Position numbers and translations under genes: made by a program
From: Hofstenia miamia
Taxonomy: Eukaryota; Xenacoelomorpha; Acoela; Hofsteniidae
Assembly: GCA_900660155.1 (NCBI GenBank)
Contig: CABFPE010000344.1
Span: forward strand, 677,562 to 713,782
DNA: 36,221 bases
Reading direction: 5' to 3'
In this document: positions 10,831 through 21,352 of the stretch, piece after piece
How positions within the stretch are numbered: the first letter of the stretch is position 1
Layout of the letters: the number at the start of each line of letters is the position of its first letter
Notes under the pieces: model-generated
The model's input: the letters and a program-made list of their open reading frames with translations, nothing else
Database searches by the model: none
Told to the model about the DNA's origin: nothing

Positions 10831-13800
10831 GTACTCATTTTCTATATATATAATTTCAATATTTTAGGGATTGGATATTTTGGGATATAATCATCGACAG
10901 AATTGGCAGTGGCTAAATATTTGAGCTACTGGCACACGTTCAGGGAAAGCTATATTTTTGTCGATTCTGCAAGAAATTTCACGCTACTAATAATTTTGAC
11001 AATCTTTTACTAAAAAAACTTTTTCGATATTTTGAACAGATTCAAGTTACCATTGTAATGCAGATAATTTTGAAATCGAAATTTTCTTAGCATATATAGA
11101 ATTATTAGTTTAACAATACAAAAGGAAAGTATTTATTCTAACAATTTTATCAGTGGATTTTTGTCATAAGTATGGCAACCAAAGATATGACTTTAAAAAA
11201 AACAAACTATGATCTAATTCTTATGACAAAATATGCCCTAAAATATTACCTATCCTTTTTCAAAATGATCTATTTAAAATATATAACGTTTTTCTGTTAC
11301 TAAGTACAAGAAATAAAACAAATACAAGAACTTTTACATAACAAAAAGCCAAATATTATTGTAAATAAAATTTCTTTCAAAGGCTAAGATTCATCTCAAC
11401 ATTAATTTTTAAGTTTTTTTTAATTTTAATGAAACTATGCCAAAATATTATTTTTATTACATTTCAGCCACAAATATTACCATATTTTCTAAAAAACAAA
11501 AATATAGCTTTTTATGACTATAACTTCTACATATACTTAATGCTACGTCTGAAAACCATCTTATTTTATGCAGGCTGCAAAGTAGATCAACAGAAAAAAT
11601 TGATTTTTATAACTTTTAGTTGCCCTAGTCATAAGGTTTCCCTCATTTTGGTTACCGACCAACGGCTAACAGTAATTCTATTCTTATTGTCAAATCATTT
11701 GTTTAGACGAAAATTTTACTATTAAATTACGATCTTAAATTTCTGCAATTGAATGCATTGTGTTATGCTTTGATATCATATTCAAAAAAATTATTTTGAG
11801 AGCCCTCTTTAGTTTCCCTCTGTGACCGATTTTCATATATTTTTGCAACCTAATATTTTCTTCGTTATATTCCATGTGTTTCATATCCAGAATCTATTCA
11901 TATTAATCTTTATTCGCTTGAATCTGCGTTTGCAGTATGTCTAACAAAATGTGGCATCCATGTAGACTACGGACTGAAAGGATGCTTATGCAATTAATTT
12001 TAGCGAAAACAAACAAAATGTATACACATGATCTATTTATTTGTTTTGACATAGTGAAGTTCTCTTGCTGCGGAAGTAACAAGCAACTCAATAGAATTTT
12101 AATATGGCGTGTTTAAGATTTGAAAATATCTAGCAAATTACGTTATTCGCTGAACCAGCTCTTTATTTTTGTCTATCTAGTTATACAATTATTTTATTGT
12201 TATTTTTAGAAACGTGCATTTGTATTACATGCTATTTTATAAATTTATATTTTTCAAAATTAGCATGCGATTTCTATCCAATACTGTGTTCAAATAGAAG
12301 TTTTGTCCATGGGGCAGAATTCTAATTCCCCATGTATTTACATCTTCCGCATGAACGCGTTTCCTAACATGAATCCTTAAAATTTTGTAGGATAATGTCT
12401 CTGCTAAATATATTGAAGTTCAATAAAATGGAACATTTTGTCTTTTATATCTCGTAAACATGAGTTGTAATATTCTGTTTAGGGTTGGTACAATGATGCC
12501 AGTCGACTTCCCAAAAACTTTGGCGTTTTGGAAATATTGAGTGCTGAGGATGAAAGACAACGTACGACTACTCGTCCGCCTCAGCGACCCGCACCACAAC
12601 CCCCTACACATGAAAGCGATGTTTGCCCTGAACACGAAGGCGAAGTCCGAAAGGTTATTTGTGTCACATGCAATGAAGTTATCTGCATTTATTGTCAGGT
12701 TTATGGAGAGCACAGAAATCATGACTGTCAGCTTTTGACTAAAGTAGCTGAAGAGTCTCGTCAAAAAATTATTTCGGCTTTAGAAGCCCTTATGGCTCGT
12801 AAGGATCAACTATCATCAGCAAAATCGGCTATAGCAGGTGTTGCGGATTCTATTCGAAGTTATCAACATGCGACTGTACATGAAATCGCTTCACATTTCG
12901 CAAAAATAAAAAAATGCCTTCAAGCGAGAGAGAAAAATTTGAAAGCAGGTGTCAGTACTCGCACTTATGCCAAGTTACGTTCTCTTGAAACTCAATGCTG
13001 TACATTAAATGATGTTTCGGAAAAGATTGACCATATAAAAAGTATATGTAATGAACGTTTGGAGGGGATGGAGGCGCATCTTGTCAGAGATAGAGACCGT
13101 CTTCTGCATGATATTTCAGAACTTGATCAAGTGATTGATGGTTGTGAGCTCCTACCAGTTGCTTCAGATGGTGTGTATGTTAATTGGAATGAGGAATTTT
13201 CAAATTTCATTGAATCCTATGGAACAATTATCGAAGATGACCACGATTCTACTACTACTATTACACCTATAAACCTTCAAGATAGTGGACAAGGTGACCC
13301 TCCAAATCCTCAAGAAGCCGCAGCCGCTGCTGCTATTAGGAGATCCTTAGCAGCTGGTGCAAGTGCTCATGAATATTTAGCGAGTTTAGGAAGATTGGAG
13401 AACAATGATTCCCGCATGAGTATTGATTTGAGTAGCATTCAGGCTGCAATGTCTCAAATCCAAGCTGCAGTTACTCATGCAAGATCAGCTTTGGATTCTT
13501 CAATTGAGTCATCAGTTACATCAAGCGTCAATGGGGCGATCGGTGGATCAGATGCTGTATATGAACAGGTTTCAGAAGGTGAATGTTGTCATGAGTGTAC
13601 TTCAGCAACTCAGCTACAACAAACCAGTGGTGTTAGTAGTGATCCACAACATCATTATATGCTTTATCAGCCAGCAGCGGAATATTATGAGTCGAGTTCT
13701 GATGATTGCTGTAATGGGATATGTCCAGAATACTGTTCGTGTTCTGATAGCGATGATGCTATTTATTTGGTAAATTCAAGAGATGCGCTTCCTAATTGTG

Positions 13801-14543
13801 CTGTTCACGGTCGTGAAAACATTTCTACAGGGTGTACGCAAAGTTTTATGGGAAATATGCAAGGCGATGTGAAGAATTTTTTTCAGAATCTTGTTAGAAG
13901 CAAACCAATAAAGCATCGGCACAAGAATTCATCTTCTTTGCAACACTTTCGTCAGGTTGAGGTCACAGTTGGGGCTAGTTCTGTAGAACCTAAAGAAAAA
14001 CCTAAAAAATCAAAGCGGTCATTAAAGAAAAAATCAGCTCCAAAGCGGTCGGAATCGTCTCAGCTTTCTCATTATCCTCATTATCCATCATTAGATGCTC
14101 CCAGACTCCCCATGCCTGCAGTTTCTTCTGTAAAGTTTATGAAATGCTGCATTTCTGGTTGTACTTCTAACGAAAGTGCATCTTTCACTTGCAAATCCTG
14201 TTATAAAAACTATTGTGCAGAATGTGCTTTGGCTTCCACTAGTAAGAAATGTACAGGAAAGAATAAAAACCATATTTTGATACCAATTGATGAAGAATTC
14301 CTTGAGCGAGCAGCTGGTGCGTTTGTATTTAAACCACTTAGAGGCCCTTACAATCCTTCTTCTTGGAAATGTCCTCAATGTACTAAAATGAACGAATGCA
14401 GCACTCTAGCTTGTACAAGCTGCCAATTTGTTCTTAGTAACTTAGATCTGTCAACATGCATGACTACGTGTACTGAATGCGGATATTTAAATTCCAAGGA
14501 TGCCATACATTGTGAGAGTTGCCATTCACAGCTGCGGATGTAA
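10621..14543 (+). CDS. TRIM-like RING/B-box/coiled-coil E3 ubiquitin ligase with C-terminal RanBP2-type zinc ribbons (two coding exons)
   Basis: Predicted product of 756 aa from exons 10621-10830 and 12483-14543. The N-terminus is a complete C3HC4 RING: C17-x2-C20, C37-x-H39-x2-C42-x2-C45, C60-x2-C63. A linker with LPKNFGVLEIL, as seen in TRIM proteins, follows. Next is a type-2 B-box (C118, H121, C130, C133, C138, C141, H147, H150) and a coiled coil (about 155-290). A long Ser/Asp/Ala-rich middle contains a UIM-like EAAAAAAIRRSL (348-359) and a basic NLS-like patch (about 573-592). The end holds a Cys/His finger (about 625-667) and two RanBP2-type ribbons: W698-x-C700-x2-C703-x3-N707-x6-C714-x2-C717, and C733/C736/N740/C747/C750, which lacks the Trp. 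By family knowledge it should transfer ubiquitin and self-associate through the coiled coil. Its substrate is unknown. The TF dipeptide of ubiquitin-binding NZFs is TK here. Polyadenylation signal at 14656. Confidence 0.9.
10831..12482 (+). other. RING gene intron
   Basis: About 1.65 kb of AT-rich sequence between a GTACTC donor and a TTCTGTTTAG acceptor, both at phase 0. No coding segment or recognisable mobile element was seen within it. Confidence 0.75.
12483..14543 (+). CDS. RING gene, second and last coding exon
   Basis: The exon starts in frame GGT-TGG-TAC after the acceptor at 12481-12482 and stays open for 686 codons to TAA at 14541-14543. It encodes the B-box, coiled coil, disordered middle, extra finger and RanBP2-type ribbons. 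Its base composition is clearly richer in GC than the flanks, as expected for a real exon. Confidence 0.92.
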   Translation, partial: GWYNDASRLPKNFGVLEILSAEDERQRTTTRPPQRPAPQPPTHESDVCPEHEGEVRKVICVTCNEVICIYCQVYGEHRNHDCQLLTKVAEESRQKIISALEALMARKDQLSSAKSAIAGVADSIRSYQHATVHEIASHFAKIKKCLQAREKNLKAGVSTRTYAKLRSLETQCCTLNDVSEKIDHIKSICNERLEGMEAHLVRDRDRLLHDISELDQVIDGCELLPVASDGVYVNWNEEFSNFIESYGTIIEDDHDSTTTITPINLQDSGQGDPPNPQEAAAAAAIRRSLAAGASAHEYLASLGRLENNDSRMSIDLSSIQAAMSQIQAAVTHARSALDSSIESSVTSSVNGAIGGSDAVYEQVSEGECCHECTSATQLQQTSGVSSDPQHHYMLYQPAAEYYESSSDDCCNGICPEYCSCSDSDDAIYLVNSRDALPNCAVHGRENISTGCTQSFMGNMQGDVKNFFQNLVRSKPIKHRHKNSSSLQHFRQVEVTVGASSVEPKEKPKKSKRSLKKKSAPKRSESSQLSHYPHYPSLDAPRLPMPAVSSVKFMKCCISGCTSNESASFTCKSCYKNYCAECALASTSKKCTGKNKNHILIPIDEEFLERAAGAFVFKPLRGPYNPSSWKCPQCTKMNECSTLACTSCQFVLSNLDLSTCMTTCTECGYLNSKDAIHCESCHSQLRM

Positions 14544-14655
14544 ATTTCATTAATATTTCGTAAATTTGACTTGCATTTGTATATATAGATTTGTACATTT
14601 CAATATGACATGTATTTTTTAATGCTTGGACAATACTGACAGATCCGAATTTATT

Positions 14656-14661
14656 AATAAA
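14656..14661 (+). terminator. Polyadenylation signal of the RING gene
   Basis: AATAAA lies 113 bases after the stop codon, in AT-rich 3' untranslated sequence. Confidence 0.6.
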
Positions 14662-17140
14662 ATTGTTTTAAGGAAAATCATAATATCAATTATCGTTAAA
14701 TACTGTTTATTTCTAAATTTTTCTTTAAATACCTGCGAAAACAAACATTCCATTCTATGCATTTTCTGAATTGTGTAAAATTTCAGAAAGAATATGTGAT
14801 TGATATTTGATATTCCCTTTATGTTTGAAGCGAACTACACATTATAATTATATATTTCTATATTAGACTAATGCAAGATTATTGGTAAAGATTATTTGGG
14901 AGTTTAAATTTTGAAGTTCCAACTGAATCCAAAATGCGGAAGGTGTTTTGCTCTACTGAAACAAAACTTTGTGAAAATATAGCTTTTAGCAACGAACAAT
15001 GGAATTGTAGTATACCTATGTACATGCATGGACTTCTACGATAATTTACTAACTAATGTTTATATAGTAGAAAGTCCATGGTAAATGTCAGCATAACATA
15101 TTCATTTAATAACAAATGCTGTTAATTTAACATGCGTGTATTTTATCACTGCGAGATTCCTTTATGCTTTTATTGTGATTTTTTCCTTCCTCATATAAAT
15201 TATTTATGTATGTGTTTCATCAACTCTTGATATTCGATGGATTAGCCAAATATTACGCCCATGTTTTTCAAATATTTCAGCAGTTTCACTAACAAAAAAT
15301 TTGGTAATATTTACGGTATTCACTTTTGCAATAGATGCTTGATATTTATTCTGGTGACTTAACAATTTCAGAATTTCCGTAGGGAAATCTTACGACTAGA
15401 ATTGAATTTTTCTTAACTTAAACGTAGCCATCTTAAAAATACTTTTTCATTCACAGCTGTACATTTATTCATAACAGTGAAACTAATAAGCTGTTATTAA
15501 TGCAGGTACATTTACGTCTTTTTAGTGTTGTTACTCATTGACATTCGTGGTGGGAAAGTTTTAACAATCGAGTTGGAATTATTTAGTGTTTCTTTGAAAG
15601 CAACTGAATTATGAATCTTACCCAATTTGTTCGTATAAACTTTACAAATCAAGTGATGGAATTCATGAATTCGGAAGTGATAAATGTGTGTATTATTCCA
15701 ATAACCTTAGGAAAATTAGCTGTGTGTTGCAAAGCAGCGCAATTTACAACTGGTTTCGATTTCATTTTCACAATAGCAATTTCACAAAAACTCTCCTTGG
15801 AATGAGCTAATGTAAGATACAGAACTTCCAAAAATTGTGTGCTCACATGCATAAATCTACAAAGCAAATGCATGCAGTTTTATATTAGTCCTGCGAGTAC
15901 TCGAAATTTAGATGTCGAATCAAATACCCGACTTGACGTGAAATTTAAACAATAATTTGCGAGTCAACTTGAGTTGTTGATTATATATTAAATGGGAAGA
16001 AATTTGGTTCATGTAATAATTTGAGAAATATCATAAATTTCTTGATTATAACATAAGCCTAGCTTACAAAATTTACAAACGAAATAAAGGTATTTTACAA
16101 CTACCGATTATATCAGATTGCCAGGAACAAATCAATATTGAAATGAGAGGCGGCTCAAATTGGTATATGCAGTAGAATGTGCCTTAAACTTAAGTGGGGT
16201 TTTATTAACAACACATTAAAAAAGAATAAAGGTCATATGCGACACCTGCATCTTATTGAAAATACTAATTGAGTAACATTATCCAGAAGCAAGGATATTG
16301 CTAATGCATTTGATCAATTCCTCAAAGTATTTTTTGTGTCTATTTGTGACTCAATGCGATGTTTTCAAGCTATAAATTTTCTAGTCAATAAATATAACCA
16401 AGTATACTGGATAACACTATTGAACTCATACATTTGGAAGAGACGCCTAACTGTCTTGATATAACAATAAAAATTAAAATCATTGTTAAAGAAACTTAAC
16501 AGCATTTTGTTTTATCATTAGAATACACTATGGGACGACATACATTAGTATTGGCAGTACTTTTTAATAAAAATGTGTTTTCTTAAAATACAGCTTGAAG
16601 GATTATACTATTTTGCGAAATTCCTAGAAAATATTAAAAGCATTTTTGTGGATGCCTATAATCCAGGAGAGTGGCAGACATTTTTTAGGGGTGCATCACT
16701 GTAAATTTATGTCGAATGTACAGTTTAAGCAATTTTAAATAGTGATTTAGATGCAAAAGTTGGCTATAAAGAGGAATGAGACAATATCATATAATGAAAT
16801 GCTATAGGAACTGCGGGCTGGTTCCATAAATTAATAATTTACTTGCATCATATATGTATGACTTCTTGAAGTAAGTGGTATTTTGCTTTGGGAGTTTAAC
16901 AATGTTCCGTTTTTTCTCAAAACACCAGTGGAATTCATCAAGGAGTATATATATATANNNNNNNNNNNNNNNNNNNNNNNNNNNNNNNNNNNNNNNNNNN
17001 NNNNNNNNNNNNNNNNNNNNNNNNNNNNNNNNNNNNNNNNNNNNNNNNNNNNNNNNNNNNNNNNNNNNNNNNNNNNNNNNNNNNNNNNNNNNNNNNNNNN
17101 NNNNNNNNNNNNNNNNNNNNNNNNNNNNNNNNNNNNNNNN

Positions 17141-17173
<33 letters not shown>

Positions 17174-17504
17174 GAAATGCATTATGGGAAAATGCATTGA
17201 CAAAATAATAATTTTACTAAAATAAAATTTTGAAAATTCATTAAAAACCGTCCATACTTTCTAAAATATCTCTATTACACATAAAATTTCAAAAAATTAC
17301 GAGCATATTTGTTCACATGCATCCTCAAAAATTAATTCGATACGGTCGAGTTTAATTAACAAGAAAAATTTTGAAAAACTATGCAAATTTTTGCTGTCAA
17401 TCTTTGTGGGTATTAAATTTTAATGTTTTGCATTGAATATTTTTACTGTTTTCTGATGCTAGTCCTTTTTTATTATTCACAGCATGCGACTAGAGTTAAT
17501 AGCT
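14662..17504. other. Intergenic AT-rich sequence between two convergent genes
   Basis: I see no supported gene. Open frames at 15611-15873 run on both strands with no motif. A patch at about 15890-15950 has CGAGTACTCGAA and ACCCGAC words like those of the CTCGAA-rich element at 4961 and may be a remnant of it. The stretch includes the assembly gap. Confidence 0.5.
16943..17172. repeat. (AT)n microsatellite spanning an assembly gap
   Basis: TA repeats at 16945-16957 run into 183 unknown bases (16958-17140) and resume at 17141-17171. The gap is almost certainly an unresolved longer (AT)n tract. Open frames drawn through it are artefacts. Confidence 0.95.
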
Positions 17505-17510
17505 TTTATT
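17505..17510 (-). terminator. Candidate polyadenylation signal of the minus-strand scaffold gene
   Basis: AATAAA on the minus strand, about 180 bases past the stop at 17690. A second copy lies at 17469-17474. Confidence 0.45.
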
Positions 17511-17689
17511 AAAAAATTAAAAAGTTTTAGCTACGAACTGAAAGCGGTGAACTTTCATATAGAAAATAGAAATCTGATTCTCGATGTAAATTGTACTTCA
17601 AATCCAACACTAAATTCGCTTAATGCTGATTGAAGCTCAAGTCATAATGAAAAGCTAAGCAAACTGATATAAAAGCACTTGAAACCGGT

Positions 17690-17916
17690 TCAGCCCTTAA
17701 TATCAATTAATAATTTTATGGAATATGCGAATTCTAAGAGTTTGGTGTTGTTTTCTTCGTTTGATTTAATTTCTTCAATGATTTCATCAATGAGTGGTGG
17801 GTGATCTTTTAAGAAGTACGAGGGGAGTTCAAATTCTATTTCACTTGATTCTTCTTCTGTATCACTTGAAGGAACATTGTATTCGCACACTTCAACGCTT
17901 TGTCCTGACACCCCTT
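17690..17916 (-). CDS. Scaffold gene, last exon
   Basis: After acceptor TTATAATTTAG the exon enters at phase 1 and runs 75 codons to TGA (17692-17690). It contains CEYNVPSS, an acidic stretch and a Leu/Ile-rich acidic helix-like end. An (AT)n tract (17939-17973) lies only about 20 bases upstream of the acceptor. Confidence 0.7.
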
Positions 17917-17935
17917 CTAAATTATAAAATGTAAA

Positions 17936-17975
<40 letters not shown>

Positions 17976-20900
17976 TGTACTGTAAAAATCTCAGGTTTGC
18001 AGTTGTGTAATTTTTTCTCAACAACCAAAGCAACAGCAAAATGCTGCGATGTCACACAAGTTGAATAAAACGAAGGATCAATTATACCTAAGCTGCCTAT
18101 TTTTATATTAAGGATACATGTATAATAGGTTTTTCAACATTTTTAAACAATTTTCTCCAAACTTATTAAAAAATTTGTGGATATTGAAAAATCTATGGGT
18201 AAATGTACTGGCCAGTTTTAGTCAGCATTTTTCCTAGGGTACATGAAATTAGTAACTAATGGTACTGTTGCCTAATAACACCCACATTTCCTGTTTTCCT
18301 ATTTAACAAAGGAGTGATATGTGAAGTGCTTTTAGTGGAATGCTGGGTTTCCATGATTTATACAGTGGGTTAACAAAAGATTATGATTACATTTACATGT
18401 ATATATTACATGTTTCGAATGTGAGTTTAGCCCATTTAATGATACTCTAAAAGAAATCAAAAAGAAAAGTATTATAATTATTAGCTTTTTTGTAATCATT
18501 TTATTCATAATTGAATTCATGCTTCATATCTGAATTTCACTCATTTTTCAATATTTTGATTCCCTATATACATGAGTTTTGAGTGCGAATGTTTTTCATA
18601 CAAGTAATTAAACTGCATAATATACAGTATAACTATTTATTACTACAGAAATTTGTTGAACACAGAAAATTATAATTACAATCATTGAAAATCATCTACA
18701 GAAATTAGAGGCAAAGTGTAAAGTAAACAGAAGGCACTATTAGGGCACATTTTTGTTAAGAATAACATGTTATTATATTCCCATTACCAAAAATTGGCAA
18801 AAAGTATATTAATTAAAAAGACTTTGAAGAGATTAAATGTTTTTTCTTCAGACAGAACCACTTGAATATACTAAAATTTTATTGAGTTATGATAAATTTA
18901 TCAATGTTTTGCTACATTTTAAGCATAAAATCGGTTATGAAATTACGAACGAATAAATCAAAAAAAAATTTTTCACAATTTTGCATAATATTTAACATGG
19001 ATTTAAAAAAACACTTAAAACATATCTATAAACATATTATAATAAACACCGTCTTAAAACTCCCTGTTTTAAACATGCCAATTCTCACCTTAGCAAATTT
19101 TTAGTGTGTTAACTTTCGAATTTATGCATAAAAATGTAATGAAAGTAACTGAAGATAATGAAAATAGACAAAACAGAAACAAATTTTAATAATTCTTAAG
19201 CGTGTTGCACGTTCCTGCAAAAGTGGATGTTTTTAGAATAGGGGGACCTTATTTTTAAATGAAAACTTGTGATTTTTTTTCAAAACATTTCAAATTCTCA
19301 ACATACAGTAGCTAGTTGTTCAGATGCACATAGTAGCAACTATTAACTTCAAAAACTTCAAATTTTAACTTCTACAGGTAGACCACTCGAAATTCGTTCT
19401 GGCGCACCATGCACAAAGTCAGACGTCAATAATTACAGTAAAAGATTCTAAATCTTGTGAAAATCTTACAATAAAAATACTTACACACCTCAGCAGCCTT
19501 TCTACTCAAATTTCTTATTATGGAAAGAAAAGAAGATGGAAAGAATTTCACTAAATGTATAATCTATGATTCAAAAATGCATGTTAGAAAAGTAGTGAAC
19601 ATAAATTTTTCTTACTTACAGATTTCCAATACATTTCTGTAACCCTTACATTTTGCTAAGCTACTGTAGTTCAAATTTCCTCTAACACTTGAAACAATTT
19701 TTCATCAGTTTTAGAAAAATCATTGTCTACAAAAAAATAATATGCATTGTTTACAAAAAATAAACAATATGCATCAACATTTTTACAAGTACAATTAATT
19801 TTAAAAAATGAATAAAGGTTAAAATAATATATTCTCCCCACCTTGAAAGATTTTCAGTTTTATTGCAACTGAAAAGTACTAATATCGCAGCGCAAAACGC
19901 GCACTAAAAAATTAACTCCCAAATGTTTACTAAAATTGTACTAAATGTAGTGGCAATGTACTAAATTTTAAAACTATGCAATTGCTGATTTGTATTTGTG
20001 AAATTTTTCAGTTTCATAACAAATGCATAAAAAGTATTTTATCTTCATTAAGGATATTGTAAGAGCACATCAATATTTAAAACTCAAGAAATTATACTTT
20101 CCTTATTTGCATGGTTTAGATAAAAATGACGCTGTTTCTAGTTTAATAAATGTGCACTTTTCAACCATTATATTATGAGAAAAATTTTTGCATGAAAAAT
20201 TGCACATTTTTGTTTTCTCTTAAACATCTTCAACATACATTACCGGAATCAGAGGGTCTTGGTGGCAGTGGAGGTGGTATTGCATCTGCTAATGAGTTAC
20301 CAGTACTTCCCGAGATACTCCCAAGTGCACTTGAATCTCCACTGGGATTAGTAACTGGAATGTCAAACTTTGAGTCATCTGATTCATCTGATTCAGCCTC
20401 CCCGTATGTGGCATCATCAAAGTCCACTTCCGAAATAACCGGCTCCGGTAGTTTGGCAGGAGGACCTATACGTTCATAAATTAACTACTGAATTTTCTGT
20501 TTCTCAATCAATACTTCGAATTCTAATTGTAAAAAATAGACGTACTGTAATTCGCAAAATTTATTTTACTTCTCCATCAAACCATTTAGGTTTCCCTACC
20601 TTTATATTAAGAGTTTTCATTGGAATACATTTAGTAATACATTTAGAAGTAAATCCTAGCCGAATTTTTTTAATGCTCTGATAGATTTAGCCAATTTCCT
20701 GACTGTAGACACTAATGACTGAGCTTTCCTCTAGAAAGTTGTCCAGTTCAGCATTTGTTTTGGGTTTCAAATAAAATGATGCACGGTATTAAACGTTTTA
20801 AGAACGGCACAGCCTGGATTTTTTAAGTATTTTTTTGGCACTGTACATTTTCACATGTGCTCACAAGCACAGTTCGATTCATTTTTTAATCTTTTAATCT

Positions 20901-21308
20901 AGCGAATTTTTTCTTTATCAAATTAATGATCAAAGCAAGCCATATTGTGTCTTACCACTAAGGAAAATATATGAACTACGAACCACAGAATTGTAAATCA
21001 AACAATTTCCATTCTGCTTAAATGATATGAATTAATCATCGATCTTTTCATTGTTATGACTATTCCCTCACATGAAACCAGATATGGACATGGGCAGAAA
21101 CTTTTGACTCAAATTCGGCCCAGCCTAGCCTGAATCCTCCACAGCGCATTTAATTCATTACTAATTCAGTGCATTGAATGCCCATTTTTAGAATACTTAT
21201 CAAAACATTTCTTTAATTTTAAATGAAAATGAAAACCAAATTATTGTCGTATTCTATTATGCTTTCAGAATCCCCCCCTAGTTGTATTTAAAAGATGATA
21301 TTTGCAAA

Positions 21309-21352
<44 letters not shown>

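Noticed and set aside
14091..14378. 95-codon minus-strand open frame
   Set aside because: Antisense to the zinc-finger end of the RING gene.
16802..17225. Open frames crossing the N gap
   Set aside because: They consist of unknown bases and TA repeats.
19616..19651. 36-base phase 1-1 exon candidate in the scaffold gene
   Set aside because: Good donor and acceptor, but joining to the last exon makes a TAA at the junction.
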